64,000 nt of DNA from Bisgaard Taxon 45 (GTDB lineage Bacteria; Pseudomonadota; Gammaproteobacteria; Enterobacterales; Pasteurellaceae): assembly GCA_030783905.1 (NCBI GenBank), contig JAQAHH010000002.1:62001-126000 (forward strand). Reading direction: 5' to 3'. The number at the start of each line of letters is the position of its first letter. Position 1 is the first letter of the stretch. This document shows, one piece after another, positions 1-11,096 of this stretch. Made by a program: the position numbers and the translations under genes. The notes under the pieces were generated by a model. The model did no database searches. It was not told the DNA's origin and was given only the letters and a program-made list of their open reading frames with translations.

Positions 1-731
1 TCCGAAATAATGCCAGCGTGACGAACATCAGCAAAATCTCTCACCCGTCTTAATAAACGATTCGCAATACGAGGTGTTCCTCTTGAACGACGCGCGATTT
101 CATAACACGCCGTATCTGAGATAGATAAATTCAAACAATTTGCACTACGTGCGACGATCGACGTTAAATCTTCTACGGCATAAAATTCGAGTCTCTGTAC
201 AATCCCAAAACGATCACGTAATGGTGAAGTCAAAGATCCCGCCCGAGTAGTCGCGCCAATTAAGGTAAAAGGTGGCAGATCAAGCTTAATTGAACGAGCT
301 GCAGGCCCTTCGCCAATCATAATATCCAACTGATAATCTTCCATGGCAGGATACAGTACTTCTTCAATCGCAGGGGATAAACGATGGATTTCATCAATGA
401 ACAGGACATCGTGCGGTTCTAAATTAGTGAGCATTGCCGCAAGATCACCCGCTTTTTCTAAGACTGGGCCTGAAGTTGTACGAATATTCACGCCCATTTC
501 ATGCGCCACAATATTGGCTAATGTGGTTTTACCAAGACCTGGAGGGCCAAAAATCAATAAATGATCCAATGCATCTTGACGTAATTTTGCCGCTTGAATA
601 AAAATCGCCATTTGTTCGCAAACATGCGGTTGCCCAACATAATCATTGAGCAATTTTGGGCGAATCGCACGATCAATATATTCGTCATCCCCTTTCGCAT
701 TTGTACTAATAATTCTATCTGCTTCAATCAT
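1..731 (-). CDS. ruvB: Holliday junction branch-migration helicase RuvB (3' part outside window)
   Basis: RuvB is the hexameric AAA+ ATPase that drives branch migration of Holliday junctions bound by RuvA, before RuvC cuts them. The visible 243 N-terminal residues start MIEADRII at 731. They contain the Walker A motif GPPGLGKTT, the Walker B/DEIH-type motif [10 protein letters not shown], the sensor segment [11 protein letters not shown] and the arginine-finger region SPLRDRFG. The winged-helix C-terminus lies beyond base 1. It is the last gene of a ruvC-ruvA-ruvB run, 18 bp after ruvA. The family match is unambiguous. Confidence 0.97.
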   Translation of the reverse strand, partial: MIEADRIISTNAKGDDEYIDRAIRPKLLNDYVGQPHVCEQMAIFIQAAKLRQDALDHLLIFGPPGLGKTTLANIVAHEMGVNIRTTSGPVLEKAGDLAAMLTNLEPHDVLFIDEIHRLSPAIEEVLYPAMEDYQLDIMIGEGPAARSIKLDLPPFTLIGATTRAGSLTSPLRDRFGIVQRLEFYAVEDLTSIVARSANCLNLSISDTACYEIARRSRGTPRIANRLLRRVRDFADVRHAGIIS

Positions 732-749
732 GTTCTTTTCACTTAGCGA

Positions 750-1364
750 TTATAATGCGGCTTTTAATGCCTCACGGATAAGTTGTTCACTGGAGAGTGC
801 TGGCTTGCTGATTTTTTTTACCATTTTTTCCGCTTCTGCGGCTTTATATCCTAATGCAATCAGCGCAGAAATGGCTTCACTAGCAGGGATATCTTGTTCA
901 TTGAGTGTATATTCAGGCTGTTTAAGATGTTTACGTTCAATAAAGAAATCTTCTTGTTCAAGACCTTTGAACTTGCCTTTTAGTTCTACTAATAAACGTT
1001 CTGCCGTTTTCTTACCCACTCCCGGAATCTTCACTAATTTAGAAAGTTCTTCTCGTTCAATCGCATAAGCAAATTCTTCTACCGACATCGCGGATAAGAT
1101 CGCGAGTGCGAGCTTAGGCCCTACACCATTGGTTTTGATCAGTTCACGAAATAAGGTGCGGTCGGTTTTTTGCGAAAAACCAAACAGTAAATGGGCATCT
1201 TCACGCACAACGAGATGAGTAAATAATGAGGTTTGCTGACCAACCTCTGGGAGTTTATAAAAACTGGTCATCGGTAATAATAATTCATACCCCACACCTT
1301 GCACATCTAACAAGATTTCAGGGGGGTGTTTTTCAACTAAACGTCCCGTCAAATGGCCAATCAT
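750..1364 (-). CDS. ruvA: Holliday junction DNA-binding protein RuvA
   Basis: RuvA tetramers hold the four-way junction open and load RuvB. The 204-residue protein has the expected length. It has an N-terminal OB-fold ([12 protein letters not shown] to about residue 63), two helix-hairpin-helix segments (around [13 protein letters not shown] and [13 protein letters not shown]) and a C-terminal domain III ([18 protein letters not shown]) that contacts RuvB. I chose the ATG at 1364 because family members begin MIGxLxG. An in-frame ATG six codons upstream (1382) is possible but adds atypical residues. It lies between ruvC and ruvB on the same strand. Confidence 0.96.
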   Translation of the reverse strand: MIGHLTGRLVEKHPPEILLDVQGVGYELLLPMTSFYKLPEVGQQTSLFTHLVVREDAHLLFGFSQKTDRTLFRELIKTNGVGPKLALAILSAMSVEEFAYAIEREELSKLVKIPGVGKKTAERLLVELKGKFKGLEQEDFFIERKHLKQPEYTLNEQDIPASEAISALIALGYKAAEAEKMVKKISKPALSSEQLIREALKAAL

Positions 1365-1426
1365 AGCTTCCTCATCTCTCACTTATTTTGTGGTATAGCA
1401 TAAAATAAAACTGGATGAATATCCAG

Positions 1427-1999
1427 TTAAATTTTTAAACGAAAACGCCCTCGGCTGTATCGTGCTTTGAGTAGTGCGGTCATTTTTTCTGGTTTTTCTG
1501 TCGCTTGTGCACTATTTGTAACATGGAGAGCGTGTTGCATTGAATGGGCATGGGTAACAGCTATCGCTAACGCATCCGCTGCATCGGCTTGCGGTTTTTC
1601 AGATAGGGTTAAAATCCGGGTCACCATATCTTGTACTTGAATCTTATCCGCCGAACCAATACCCACTACCGTTTGTTTAACTAAACGTGCCGCATATTCA
1701 AAAACGGGCAAATCATGAGTTACGGCAGCAACAATCGCCGCACCTCTTGCTTGCCCTAGCTTTAAGGCTGAATTGGCATTTTTAGCTAAAAACACTTCCT
1801 CAATGGCAAACATAGTCGGTTGATATTGCAAAATAATCTCGTTCACGCCCATATAAATCCGTTTTAAACGAGTGGGTAAATCAGTGACAGACGTTCGAAT
1901 CACACCACTGCCTAAATAGTCTAATTGTCGACCTGTTTGACGTATAACGCCATAACCAGTCACGCGAGAGCCGGGATCGATACCTAAAATAATTGCCAT
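1427..1999 (-). CDS. ruvC: Crossover junction endodeoxyribonuclease RuvC
   Basis: RuvC is the dimeric resolvase that nicks Holliday junctions symmetrically. The 190-residue protein begins [17 protein letters not shown], which supplies the first catalytic Asp. [11 protein letters not shown] carries the catalytic Glu, and the C-terminal [15 protein letters not shown] carries the remaining acidic residues. A start four codons earlier exists, but the ATG at 1999 matches the family and has an AGG-type ribosome site just upstream. It is followed after 62 bp by ruvA, as in enteric relatives, and is preceded by a terminator hairpin that separates it from the upstream lipoprotein gene. Confidence 0.96.
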   Translation of the reverse strand: MAIILGIDPGSRVTGYGVIRQTGRQLDYLGSGVIRTSVTDLPTRLKRIYMGVNEIILQYQPTMFAIEEVFLAKNANSALKLGQARGAAIVAAVTHDLPVFEYAARLVKQTVVGIGSADKIQVQDMVTRILTLSEKPQADAADALAIAVTHAHSMQHALHVTNSAQATEKPEKMTALLKARYSRGRFRLKI

Positions 2000-2012
2000 G
2001 CCTTGCCTCAAA

Positions 2013-2050
2013 AATAAATGGATCTACATTTTACTGTAAATCCATTATTT
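2013..2050 (-). terminator. Hairpin terminator of the small lipoprotein gene
   Basis: Arms at 2017-2027 and 2036-2046 pair over 11 bases with one G-U type mismatch. On the minus strand they are followed by the T-rich stretch TTTATTTTTG, so this looks like a rho-independent terminator between the lipoprotein gene and ruvC. Confidence 0.6.
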
Positions 2051-2080
2051 TTATCTATGAAGAAAAATTGCTAACGCTCA

Positions 2081-2491
2081 TTAGTTTGCGTTAGTACAAT
2101 TTTTAGCTAAGATTTTGTTGTTATCAGTAAACATTACTGCCGCAGTTGTGCTCACAGTGCTTGCTGCAAAGCCATTATCTAATGACCAAACTTTGTTGCC
2201 TTCTACAAAACGCACGCCATCTTGGTAACTGCTATCAAGTTTCATTTCCTGACCAACAACTTTGCGATTAATTGTGACTGTTGCGCTATCTGCTTTACCG
2301 TTAACAAATGCATACGTTGCTGAAACGACTTGATTTTTCCTACCTTTCACATCACAAAAATAAGCTGCGGTTTCAAATGTTGGCTCAGATGATTTCATCG
2401 CCATCGCTTTGTTCATGTCTGTACCATTCTGTGCACAGGCTGTTAATGCACCAGCAACCATTAAGCTTGCAAAAAGTTGAGTGAATTTCAT
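2081..2491 (-). CDS. Small lipoprotein, possible MliC/lysozyme-inhibitor-like fold
   Basis: This 136-residue protein has a short signal peptide ending in the lipobox LTAC (Cys19), so it should be lipid-anchored. The mature part has two further cysteines (YFCDV near residue 46 and KNC near the end) that could form one disulfide. It is rich in short beta-strand-like segments: ATVTINRKVV, EMKLDS, GVRFVEGNKVWSL. The pattern Y-x-C, then V-x-x-x-Y, a central polar beta repeat, a G-V-R-F motif and a terminal Cys resembles the MliC/PliC family of periplasmic inhibitors of C-type lysozyme, but only loosely. It sits between yebC and ruvC, normally adjacent genes, and has its own hairpins on both sides. 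Lipoprotein is a firm call; the function is a guess. Confidence 0.7.
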   Translation of the reverse strand: MKFTQLFASLMVAGALTACAQNGTDMNKAMAMKSSEPTFETAAYFCDVKGRKNQVVSATYAFVNGKADSATVTINRKVVGQEMKLDSSYQDGVRFVEGNKVWSLDNGFAASTVSTTAAVMFTDNNKILAKNCTNAN

Positions 2492-2545
2492 AAGTTCTCC
2501 TAAAATAAATGATCAATTGTATGCATAATACAATCGGTAAAATCA

Positions 2546-2570
2546 CTATTAAATACCTTGTATTTAATAG
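2546..2570. repeat. AT-rich perfect inverted repeat between yebC and the lipoprotein gene
   Basis: Arms CTATTAAATAC (2546-2556) and its complement (2560-2570) enclose a 3-base loop. It lies just after the yebC stop on the minus strand. It could be a weak terminator or an operator for the lipoprotein gene; the T-run after it is short, so I do not call it a terminator. Confidence 0.5.
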
Positions 2571-2576
2571 AATAAT

Positions 2577-3317
2577 CTATAGCATAGCCGCTATTTCATC
2601 ACTGATTTCGCCATTATGATAGACATTTTGTACATCATCACAATCTTCTAGCATATCAATCAGTTTCAACAATTTCGGTGCAGTTTCCGCATCAAGTTCA
2701 ACGGTCGTAGACGGAATCATGGTAACTTCGGCATTGTCAATTTTAATCCCTGCAGATTCAATCGCATCACGGACAGCCCCCAGTTCTTCCCAAGCAGTAT
2801 AAACTTCAAAACTGCCATCTTCTTGAGCTTGTACATCATCGGCACCGGCTTCAATTGCGGCATCCATGATAACATCTTCATCACCAGAAGTAATTAAAAT
2901 TAACCCTTTTTTGCTGAATAAATAACCAACAGACCCTTCAGTCCCTAAGTTACCGCCACATTTTGTAAAACTTGGGCGTACTTGTGAAATTGTACGGTTC
3001 GCATTATCACTTAAACATTCCACCATCACAGCTGTACCACCAGGGCCATATCCTTCATAGATTTTGGTTTCCATGTTAGTGTCATCACCGCCTCCCACAC
3101 CACGCTCAATTGCACGGTTAATGGTATCACGCGTCATATTACTTGATAAGGCTTTATCTACCGCAGTACGTAAACGCGGGTTTGCATTGACATCTCCACC
3201 ACCTAACTTCGCTGCAGTCACCAATTCACGAATTAACTTTGTAAAAATTTTGCCACGTTGTGCATCTTGTGCCGCTTTACGGTGTTTAATGTTAGCCCAC
3301 TTACTATGACCTGCCAT
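2577..3317 (-). CDS. yebC: YebC/PmpR-family protein (TACO1-like)
   Basis: This 246-residue protein starts [14 protein letters not shown], the hallmark of the YebC/TACO1 family. The family has been described both as DNA-binding regulators and as factors that relieve ribosome stalling at difficult peptide sequences. Other family segments are [53 protein letters not shown] and an acidic C-terminal domain ending [12 protein letters not shown]. The start at 3317 overlaps the nudB stop by 14 bp, so the two are probably translationally linked. The position next to ruvC and downstream of aspS/nudB is conserved in gamma-proteobacteria. Confidence 0.95.
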   Translation of the reverse strand: MAGHSKWANIKHRKAAQDAQRGKIFTKLIRELVTAAKLGGGDVNANPRLRTAVDKALSSNMTRDTINRAIERGVGGGDDTNMETKIYEGYGPGGTAVMVECLSDNANRTISQVRPSFTKCGGNLGTEGSVGYLFSKKGLILITSGDEDVIMDAAIEAGADDVQAQEDGSFEVYTAWEELGAVRDAIESAGIKIDNAEVTMIPSTTVELDAETAPKLLKLIDMLEDCDDVQNVYHNGEISDEIAAML

Positions 3318-3822
3318 TCTCAATTTCCTTCTTTATTAAATAATTATACTCGTTAGATATTTTCAGTAATATGTCACTATCCAATTGTTGTTTTACTAAA
3401 TACTTTTCGATTAATGCTCGATTGTTCCATGATTTGGTCAACATCGCTGCCTTATCTGCAGGTAGCCATTGAAAAGCAATATGCTCTGTTAAATGGGGCT
3501 GTCTTTCCTCTGCAAGCCCTAGCAAAAACCAATGTTCAAGACAATGTGTGACATTCGGTGCGTATTTATAGCGGAAATGGGGAAAAATTTCAAATTCTAT
3601 CCGTTCATCACAATCAAAAAGTGCTAAACATTCTGACTGAATATCAATCCCGACTTCTTCTTTCACTTCCCTTATCGCTGTTTGTCTTGGTGACTCATTG
3701 AACGATAAAGAACCTGTGACAGATTGCCAAAATGTCGGGTCATCTTGTCGCTGTAACATCAGAACACGTTGCGTGCGATAACAAAAGATGACCACTAACA
3801 CACTATGGGGATTCTTATACAT
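3304..3822 (-). CDS. nudB: Dihydroneopterin triphosphate diphosphatase NudB (Nudix hydrolase)
   Basis: NudB removes pyrophosphate from dihydroneopterin triphosphate, the second step of folate synthesis. The 172-residue protein has a full Nudix box starting at [20 protein letters not shown] (G-x5-E-x7-R-E-x2-E-E) around residues 37-59. The upstream segment [19 protein letters not shown] matches dihydroneopterin-type Nudix enzymes, as does [10 protein letters not shown]. It is about 20 residues longer at the C-terminus than the E. coli enzyme (~150). Its 3' end overlaps yebC, and the order aspS-nudB-yebC-ruvC is the usual one apart from the lipoprotein insertions. Confidence 0.9.
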   Translation of the reverse strand: MYKNPHSVLVVIFCYRTQRVLMLQRQDDPTFWQSVTGSLSFNESPRQTAIREVKEEVGIDIQSECLALFDCDERIEFEIFPHFRYKYAPNVTHCLEHWFLLGLAEERQPHLTEHIAFQWLPADKAAMLTKSWNNRALIEKYLVKQQLDSDILLKISNEYNYLIKKEIENGRS

Positions 3823-3832
3823 TTTTATGCCA

Positions 3833-4618
3833 TTAATAGAATAGTTCAGGTTTAATAATGTTCTTTAACTGACGATAAGGAAGCACTAAATCAATTTCAC
3901 CATCGACATAAGAACCTAATGTATAAACCGGATAACGGAATGTTAAGCCATTAATAGTGAAGACAAAATTATCCGTCAGCTCAAGTTCATCATGCATAGA
4001 AAAGTCAGAAATCCCCAAGGTTTTTAAACGTGCAATATTCGCTTCACGTAATAATTCCACTAACTGATAACGTTTATCAGGTGAAACAAGAATATCGTCT
4101 AAGGTATAAATTTGTTTATTGGTTAAATCAATATTTAAAAACCGGGTATCATACATTCCATGCGCCCCACCAGTATAGTAGCTCGTGATCACAGAAAAGG
4201 TCGCCAACTGCTCACGTTGTCCAATAAAATGAATCTCACGAGAATAATCCCAACTTTGATTAAGCTCTAATTCTGGCAGCACATCATTAAACCATTTTTG
4301 TACGAGCTGCTCGATACTTTGTTCCGCGGATTTACTTTCTAGCAATATACTTAAAGTAAGGTTATCCAAAAACTCATTGAGCCAATCAACATTTGTTTTC
4401 TGTGATATCAAACTTAAATTCGCACAATGTTCTTCTGTTGAACCCACATCAAGCTTCACGTTAACACACTGAAAACGTTGAGCTAAAATAGAAAAATCGG
4501 ACTGGATAGCAATCGTGTTATGCGAGGATTGAGAGGTATTATTTACTTTCAGGAATGGTAGCTTATCAAAGCATGATATTAATAAAAATATAGGAATCAA
4601 TAAGATAGCATAACGCAT
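3833..4618 (-). CDS. DUF3298/RsiV-like lipoprotein
   Basis: This 261-residue protein has an N-terminal signal with lipobox LISC (Cys16), so it is a predicted lipoprotein. The C-terminal half carries the motif SYYTGGAHGMYDTRFLNID followed by a YTLDDIL segment. This is the signature of the DUF3298 domain seen with DUF4163 in RsiV anti-sigma factors and in peptidoglycan deacetylases such as PdaC. In RsiV that fold binds lysozyme; there is no anti-sigma domain here and no sigma gene nearby. It sits 10 bp upstream of nudB and 64 bp after aspS, with an aspS terminator between. Domain call is good; function unknown. Confidence 0.8.
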   Translation of the reverse strand: MRYAILLIPIFLLISCFDKLPFLKVNNTSQSSHNTIAIQSDFSILAQRFQCVNVKLDVGSTEEHCANLSLISQKTNVDWLNEFLDNLTLSILLESKSAEQSIEQLVQKWFNDVLPELELNQSWDYSREIHFIGQREQLATFSVITSYYTGGAHGMYDTRFLNIDLTNKQIYTLDDILVSPDKRYQLVELLREANIARLKTLGISDFSMHDELELTDNFVFTINGLTFRYPVYTLGSYVDGEIDLVLPYRQLKNIIKPELFY

Positions 4619-4643
4619 AATTACCTCCCAATAAATTTACATG

Positions 4644-4675
4644 AAAAGGTGCCGTTAATTTTAACCGCACCTTTT
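4644..4675 (-). terminator. Terminator after aspS
   Basis: Arms AAAAGGTGC (4644-4652) and GCACCTTTT (4667-4675) pair perfectly. An inner GTTAA/TTAAC stem follows after a C-C mismatch. It lies immediately after the aspS stop (4683) on the minus strand. Confidence 0.65.
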
Positions 4676-4682
4676 ATAAACT

Positions 4683-6449
4683 TTATTCAGATTTAATTAC
4701 TTGCACTGACAGCTCATTCAATGCTTGTGGATTAGCAAAACTTGGCGCTTCAGTCATTAAACAGGCTGCGGCGGTAGTTTTTGGGAACGCAATGACATCA
4801 CGGATATTGTCTGTTCCAGTCAATAACATAGTTAAACGATCTAAACCAAAAGCTAAACCTGCATGTGGTGGTGTACCAAATTTTAACGCGTCCAATAAGA
4901 AACCAAATTTTTCGCGTTGTTCTGTTTCATTAATCCCTAAAATACGGAATACCGTTTGTTGCATGTTCGGGTCGAAAATACGCACCGATCCCCCACCCAC
5001 TTCATAACCATTAATCACCATGTCGTAAGCATTAGCAACCGCTGACGTTGGATCAGCTTCTAATTGTGCTGGGGTAAAATCTTTTGGTGAGGTAAAGGGA
5101 TGGTGCATTGCCGCTAGACCACCTTCATCATCACGCTCAAACATTGGGAAATCAATTACCCAAAGGGGTTGCCATTCATCTAATTTCGTTAGTCCTAAAT
5201 CGCGACCTAATTTCAAGCGTAATGCGCCCATGGCGTCAGTCGCCACTTTGTAGCTATCCGCACCGAAGAACAGAATATCGCCATTTTGTGCTTGCACGCG
5301 TTCTAGCAGGTTTTTTAATACATCTTCAGATAAGAATTTGGCAATTGGGCTTTGTACCCCTTCCATACCCGCGGCAAGATCATTGACTTTCAACCAAGCC
5401 AACCCTTTTGCACCATAAATTGCGACAAATTGAGTGTATTCATCAATTTGTTTACGGGTAATCTGTGTCCCATTTGGTACACGAATAACCGCAATACGAC
5501 CATTTGGATCGTTAGCTGGTCCACTGAATACTTTAAACTCAACGTCTTTTAATAAATCCGCGACATCGACCATCTCTAATGGGTTACGTAAATCAGGTTT
5601 ATCTGAGCCAAAACGACGCATTGCTTCTGCAAAGGTCATCACTGGGAATTGCCCTAAATCCACGCCAATAATCTCTTGCCATAAACCACGTACCATTTTT
5701 TCCATGATGTCACGCACTTCTGGTGCAGTTAAGAACGAGGTTTCCACATCGATTTGGGTAAATTCTGGCTGACGATCTGCACGTAAATCTTCATCACGGA
5801 AGCATTTTACAATTTGGTAATAACGGTCAAAACCAGACATCATTAACAATTGCTTAAATAACTGTGGTGATTGCGGTAACGCATAGAATTTCCCCTTATG
5901 GACACGGCTAGGGACCAAATAGTCACGCGCCCCTTCTGGTGTCGCTTTGGTTAACATCGGGGTTTCCATATCCAAAAATCCCTGTTCGTCCATAAAACGG
6001 CGCACAAAGCTGGTAATTTTGGCACGCGTTTTTAAGCGTTGTGCCATTTCTGGACGACGTAAATCTAAATAGCGGTATTTTAAACGTTGCTCTTCAGTAT
6101 TGTTTTGATTAAAGTCGAGGGGTAATGGCTCTGCACTGTTATAAATAGAGAGTGTTTTGGCTAACACTTCTACTTCCCCTGTTGCCATATTTTTGTTGAT
6201 TTGATTATCGGGACGCGCGATCACATCACCTTTAATTTGAATACAAAACTCATTGCGTAAACTCGCCGCGGTAGTCAGCGCAGCTTGGAACCTCGGATCG
6301 AAACACACTTGCACGATACCTTCACGATCACGCATATCAATAAAAATCAATCCACCTAAATCACGGCGACGATGTACCCAACCACTTAATGTTACTTCTT
6401 GTCCGATATTGTTACGGTTTAATGCACCGCAATAGTGTGTACGCATCAT
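4683..6449 (-). CDS. aspS: Aspartyl-tRNA synthetase
   Basis: This class II synthetase charges tRNA-Asp. The 588-residue protein is the length of the bacterial-type enzyme with the GAD insertion domain. It has an N-terminal OB-fold ([33 protein letters not shown]). Motif 2 is around [20 protein letters not shown] and motif 3 is [16 protein letters not shown] start at 6449 (MMRTHYC) because an AGGA ribosome site lies 7 bases upstream; the next ATG (6446) is equally possible, while a further 15 upstream codons look non-coding. Discrimination against tRNA-Asn cannot be judged by eye. Confidence 0.97.
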   Translation of the reverse strand: MMRTHYCGALNRNNIGQEVTLSGWVHRRRDLGGLIFIDMRDREGIVQVCFDPRFQAALTTAASLRNEFCIQIKGDVIARPDNQINKNMATGEVEVLAKTLSIYNSAEPLPLDFNQNNTEEQRLKYRYLDLRRPEMAQRLKTRAKITSFVRRFMDEQGFLDMETPMLTKATPEGARDYLVPSRVHKGKFYALPQSPQLFKQLLMMSGFDRYYQIVKCFRDEDLRADRQPEFTQIDVETSFLTAPEVRDIMEKMVRGLWQEIIGVDLGQFPVMTFAEAMRRFGSDKPDLRNPLEMVDVADLLKDVEFKVFSGPANDPNGRIAVIRVPNGTQITRKQIDEYTQFVAIYGAKGLAWLKVNDLAAGMEGVQSPIAKFLSEDVLKNLLERVQAQNGDILFFGADSYKVATDAMGALRLKLGRDLGLTKLDEWQPLWVIDFPMFERDDEGGLAAMHHPFTSPKDFTPAQLEADPTSAVANAYDMVINGYEVGGGSVRIFDPNMQQTVFRILGINETEQREKFGFLLDALKFGTPPHAGLAFGLDRLTMLLTGTDNIRDVIAFPKTTAAACLMTEAPSFANPQALNELSVQVIKSE

Positions 6450-6666
6450 TGAAAAATCCTTTCTGCTCTTCATTATGTTCAAAAATTCGCTCAATTATAG
6501 CGGAAAACCAAGAGAGATAAAAAGGTTATTTATGCTTATAAATCAAACAACAATGCAAAGAAAATGAAGGAATGTTTAAAATAAGATCGCGTTTAACTGC
6601 CAACGGTTCAGATTTTTTGTTATATTACGTCACTTTATTGGAAATCACTTAGTTAAGGATAACAAC

Positions 6667-7185
6667 ATGTTATTGATCAATATCACTTTTGCTTTGATTT
6701 TAGCAATCCGTTTTTATAGTCTGTCTATTTCTATCCGCCATGAAAAAGCCCTCATCGCCAAAGGTGCGATACAATATGGGAAACGCAATTCCACGCTCTT
6801 ATCCATTGCCCATGTTGTATTTTATTTTGCTGCTATTATTGAGGCTAACATGCAACACACACCATTCAATAGCACATCTCAAATTGGCTTAGCCATTTTA
6901 GTCTTTGCAATTGCCATGCTCTTTTATGTGATTTATGAATTGAAAGAAATTTGGACAGTCAAACTTTACATTTTACCTGAACATCGAATCAACACCTCTT
7001 TCTTGTTTAAATACGTCCGTCACCCGAATTATTTCTTAAACATTCTTCCTGAATTAATTGGTTTATCACTCTTCTGCCAAGCTAAATATACTGCTCTGAT
7101 TGGTTTACCTATTTATTTAGTTATCTTAGCCGTGCGTATTAAACAAGAAGAAACAGCTATGGCACATTTATTTTCAAAAGCATAA
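6667..7185 (+). CDS. Isoprenylcysteine carboxyl methyltransferase (ICMT)-like membrane protein
   Basis: This 172-residue protein has about four or five hydrophobic segments (near residues 1-20, 45-62, 74-93, 125-160). The motif YVRHPNYFLNILPELIG near residues 115-131 and the downstream RIKQEETAM form the SAM-binding signature shared by the ICMT/PEMT membrane methyltransferases (R-H-P-x-Y then E-E). The family methylates small or prenylated substrates inside the membrane; the bacterial substrate is unknown. AAGGA lies 7 bases before the ATG. It is 65 bp upstream of cmoA on the same strand. Confidence 0.8.
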   Translation: MLLINITFALILAIRFYSLSISIRHEKALIAKGAIQYGKRNSTLLSIAHVVFYFAAIIEANMQHTPFNSTSQIGLAILVFAIAMLFYVIYELKEIWTVKLYILPEHRINTSFLFKYVRHPNYFLNILPELIGLSLFCQAKYTALIGLPIYLVILAVRIKQEETAMAHLFSKA

Positions 7186-7220
7186 TTTATTTGTGATAGC
7201 TCGAAACTTCTTCTAAAATG

Positions 7221-7229
7221 ACCGCACTT
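7221..7229 (-). repeat. DNA uptake signal sequence, perfect core
   Basis: ACCGCACTT (complement of AAGTGCGGT) lies in the 65-bp gap just before cmoA. It is the Pasteurellaceae uptake signal recognised during natural transformation. Confidence 0.9.
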
Positions 7230-7244
7230 TTTCTCTGTCTTTAA

Positions 7245-7976
<732 letters not shown>

Positions 7977-7990
7977 AGCTGATTGAATAT

Positions 7991-8018
7991 AAAGGCGGTT
8001 AATCCCGCCTTTTGTTTT
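7991..8018 (+). terminator. Terminator of cmoA
   Basis: An 8-bp stem AAAGGCGG (7991-7998) / CCGCCTTT (8005-8012) is followed by TGTTTTAT. It ends at the stop of the convergent membrane-protein gene and may serve both strands. Confidence 0.8.
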
Positions 8019-10491
8019 ATAACGCCTTTAAGTTCTTGTCCAATAAACGGAAAAGTAATGCTTTTCCGCCTTTAAAGCGATATTCGGCATACTCAGCTTG
8101 TGCATAATATTCACCTTTTCCTTCGGCAAAAAAGTAGTCTTGGCTTGGTAAACGTGGCCACCACATTGACACGTTGATCGGTAAATAGATATTTGGTGTA
8201 CATCCGTCAAATGTTGTGGGGGCCTTGGTTTCAAGGCGACACAAGGTTGCAATGCCTAGACTATCTCGTTTTAACAACGCATAAATAAAATACTGTGTTT
8301 TTTCCTCTTCTAAATTTTTTTCCCATTCCTCACCAATGTCTGCCAAGATTTCATAGTTCAACGTCATATAATCCCCTTGCATCAAGGAACGCGGATCAAC
8401 GGGTGCTGTTTTTAAAATAATTGACTCACCATTCGCTAAAATATCTTCATATTTATGAATAGTATAATTTGAGATAATGGCAATCAAACCTGCTGCTAAC
8501 ACAGTCAAACTGAGTTTTTTACGTAACGTCGTTTGTGGTTGAAGCGTATTGTGCGATTCAGCTTGTAATATTGCCTGTTGTGCCTTGTTATAACGTGATA
8601 AAACAAATGTGACTAGCGCCAGAACGATGCCTACTCCCATGAGTAAGAACGATTTATGTAATAAAGGAATACTCAAGAGATAATAGTAATAGCTCAAATT
8701 GATGATAATGCCTAAAACCGCTAGCGCAAATAACACACGACTCGCACTTAAATAAGCCAACAGTAACAAAGAAATACACGCTAAGGTTTCATTCACCGCA
8801 ATAAACCCTAGACAAAGTGCAAAAAATGTCAGTAATAAACCAACATACATCACTTTAGCTAACTCAAAACGTCGGCTTAATAAGACAAAAAAGACTATAG
8901 GCGTAATTGATGTCAATAAATAGACACTTTTCATCAACCAAACATCAGCATTTATCTCCGTAAAAAAATACCCAGTAATGACATGAAACCAGTCATCCAG
9001 AGCGGAAGGGGCTGAGGCTTGTTGTGTCGAGCTAAGAAATGTCCAACGGGTGAAGATATCAAGATTCATCGCTAAGCCAACTAACAACATTGCCCAAGCA
9101 ATGGGTAATAGGTTTATCGTATGCGCAGTTTTCTCACTTAACGAACAATAGTAATAAAGTAGCAAACCGCCAAGAATCACCCATTGTTGTGCAGATAACA
9201 CAAATTGTCCGACATAAGTTTCATAATAGCCCCCCCATCGAGAATGGAAAAAACCAATGTAAACCAAAAACGCGATAATAAAGAGTGAAGCAATCAAGAA
9301 ACGTAGCCAATTTGCCGGGCGCAATGAATAGACGAAGACTGATAGTATCGCCATCAGCGCAAGATAAATGCCATTTTCGCCATCAAAAAGGAAGAAAATA
9401 AAATACAGAATAAAGCCTGTGGCGAAGATCATATCAATAGCGATATCAAACCACTCTGTCTTTACCTTTTGACTAAAATGCATCACTAAAGCAAGGAGGA
9501 TAAAAAGAATACTCGGATAAATAAGATCTTGTTCGTCTTCTAATCCAAATGAGAAAAATAAAGTCACCAAAAGTAGGCCTGTACAAAATGTCATTAATAC
9601 AATAAAAAGTGGATAAATATGCCAAGTGACGCGAGAGGCGTTTGGATTGTGCCACTTAAACCACTTAATTAGCGTCATAACCGCGCCAATCGTGCCACCA
9701 AATGCCAATATCGTTACCAAAAACAGGCTAGATAGAAAATCCTCGCCTGACATTAATAACATTTTCGTACAAATGCTCACTACCAAATAAAGAAATAAGA
9801 CAATTAAATTAAAAAAGTCAAAACGACGCTCTTTATAATAATAAACAAGGCCAGCACTCAATAACCACGACAGCAATACGCTATTTTTGATAAGCAACAC
9901 CCAGACAAAGGCATATACTAAGATAAGCAACACGATCTTAGGTAAAATACGCCAATGCACATCGTTTAACCGCTCACCAAAATATTCATAACCCACGAGA
10001 AACAGTATATTTAAAAAAATCATCATGTACACGACATCGCCGAGTAGGGGAATCGCTAAAGATAACGCGACATTTGCCGTGACCAATAATAATAAGGCAC
10101 TTGCTACATTAGGGAATAACAGCAAAAAAGGAATTTGGCAAATAGACCAAATGGCGAAAAGTTCCCAAGGATCAGCACCCGTTTGATACGTTTGTCCAAT
10201 TAACGCGAAGATGCCACCAAGCAATACCGCAGCAAGAAAGGCAAAAACAAGGGAAAATACAGAAGTCGAATGCGTTTTTTTCGCCTTATAGTAATAAAAA
10301 AGGAGACTTAAAAGGACGGACAGACCAAAGAGACCTTGTACCCCATAAAGCTTTTCAAAACGAGAAAAATAGTCCCAATTTGCCGCAATCCAAGTAATCG
10401 CCCCACTCGCAAAAAAACCGGTTCCTAGCAGAAGAAATAAGAGGGTAAGATATTTTTGCCAAGATAAATGAAACAAAGTCGTATTTTGCAT
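8017..10491 (-). CDS. Large polytopic membrane protein with DUF2157 and GDYXXLXY domains
   Basis: This 824-residue protein is almost wholly hydrophobic up to residue ~650, with roughly twenty predicted membrane segments. The N-terminus ([26 protein letters not shown], split across residues 20-45) is of the DUF2157 type. The middle resembles DUF4401. The C-terminal soluble part carries the eponymous motif [10 protein letters not shown] near residue 704, defining the GDYXXLXY family. Elsewhere these parts are often two adjacent genes; here they are one chain. No enzymatic motif is evident. It is monocistronic, convergent with cmoA and divergent from gloA. Function unknown. Confidence 0.85.
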   Translation of the reverse strand: MQNTTLFHLSWQKYLTLLFLLLGTGFFASGAITWIAANWDYFSRFEKLYGVQGLFGLSVLLSLLFYYYKAKKTHSTSVFSLVFAFLAAVLLGGIFALIGQTYQTGADPWELFAIWSICQIPFLLLFPNVASALLLLVTANVALSLAIPLLGDVVYMMIFLNILFLVGYEYFGERLNDVHWRILPKIVLLILVYAFVWVLLIKNSVLLSWLLSAGLVYYYKERRFDFFNLIVLFLYLVVSICTKMLLMSGEDFLSSLFLVTILAFGGTIGAVMTLIKWFKWHNPNASRVTWHIYPLFIVLMTFCTGLLLVTLFFSFGLEDEQDLIYPSILFILLALVMHFSQKVKTEWFDIAIDMIFATGFILYFIFFLFDGENGIYLALMAILSVFVYSLRPANWLRFLIASLFIIAFLVYIGFFHSRWGGYYETYVGQFVLSAQQWVILGGLLLYYYCSLSEKTAHTINLLPIAWAMLLVGLAMNLDIFTRWTFLSSTQQASAPSALDDWFHVITGYFFTEINADVWLMKSVYLLTSITPIVFFVLLSRRFELAKVMYVGLLLTFFALCLGFIAVNETLACISLLLLAYLSASRVLFALAVLGIIINLSYYYYLLSIPLLHKSFLLMGVGIVLALVTFVLSRYNKAQQAILQAESHNTLQPQTTLRKKLSLTVLAAGLIAIISNYTIHKYEDILANGESIILKTAPVDPRSLMQGDYMTLNYEILADIGEEWEKNLEEEKTQYFIYALLKRDSLGIATLCRLETKAPTTFDGCTPNIYLPINVSMWWPRLPSQDYFFAEGKGEYYAQAEYAEYRFKGGKALLFRLLDKNLKAL

Positions 10492-10602
10492 ATACTCGCT
10501 CCTCTAGTAGAGAACATAATGATTTTTTATGTTGATTATGGCATAATCATTTGTGATTTTGGCAAAATTTTTACGGTGTGTAAAAAGGAAAATGGGGGAA
10601 CA

Positions 10603-11010
10603 ATGCGAATTTTACATACAATGTTACGCGTGACAGATTTAGAGCGTTCAATCCAGTTTTACCAGCAGGTTTTAGGTATGCGTTTACTGCGTACAAGTGA
10701 AAATTCAGAGTATCGTTACACATTAGCATTTCTTGGTTATGAGGATGAAGATAAGGCATCGGTGCTAGAATTAACTTATAACTGGGGAGTGACCGAATAC
10801 GAACTGGGTACGGCTTATGGTCATATTGCGATTGGCGTTGATGATATTTATGCAACCTGTGATGCGGTACGTCAAGCAGGCGGAAAAATCACCCGGGAAC
10901 CAGGCCCGGTGAAAGGTGGAAAAACCGTGATTGCGTTTGTCGAAGATCCCGATGGTTACAAAATTGAATTTATTGAAAATACATACGCGCAAGCGGGTTT
11001 AGGCAATTAA
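10603..11010 (+). CDS. gloA: Lactoylglutathione lyase (glyoxalase I)
   Basis: GloA isomerises the methylglyoxal-glutathione hemithioacetal to S-lactoylglutathione in the cytosol. The 135-residue protein is standard size. It has two VOC modules: [20 protein letters not shown] with metal-ligand His5, and [13 protein letters not shown] with the second His. Glu ligands are in VLELTYNWG and YKIEFIEN. The start ATG at 10603 follows a GGGG-rich ribosome site; upstream in-frame codons back to 10468 overlap the divergent promoter region and are rejected. A terminator and an uptake signal follow. Confidence 0.96.
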   Translation: MRILHTMLRVTDLERSIQFYQQVLGMRLLRTSENSEYRYTLAFLGYEDEDKASVLELTYNWGVTEYELGTAYGHIAIGVDDIYATCDAVRQAGGKITREPGPVKGGKTVIAFVEDPDGYKIEFIENTYAQAGLGN

Positions 11011-11023
11011 TGCTTATCCAATA

Positions 11024-11032
11024 AAGTGCGGT
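11024..11032 (+). repeat. DNA uptake signal sequence, perfect core
   Basis: AAGTGCGGT followed by the AT-rich tail CAATTTAAAAAATTTG, the extended form typical of the Haemophilus-type signal. Located between the gloA stop and its terminator. Confidence 0.92.
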
Positions 11033-11049
11033 CAATTTAAAAAATTTGT

Positions 11050-11078
11050 ATAGCGTGGCATATGTCCACGCTATTTAT
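11050..11078 (+). terminator. Terminator of gloA
   Basis: Stem ATAGCGTGG (11050-11058) / CCACGCTAT (11066-11074) with a 7-base loop, followed by TTATTTC. Confidence 0.7.
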
Positions 11079-11096
11079 TTCAAATAGGATAATAAG

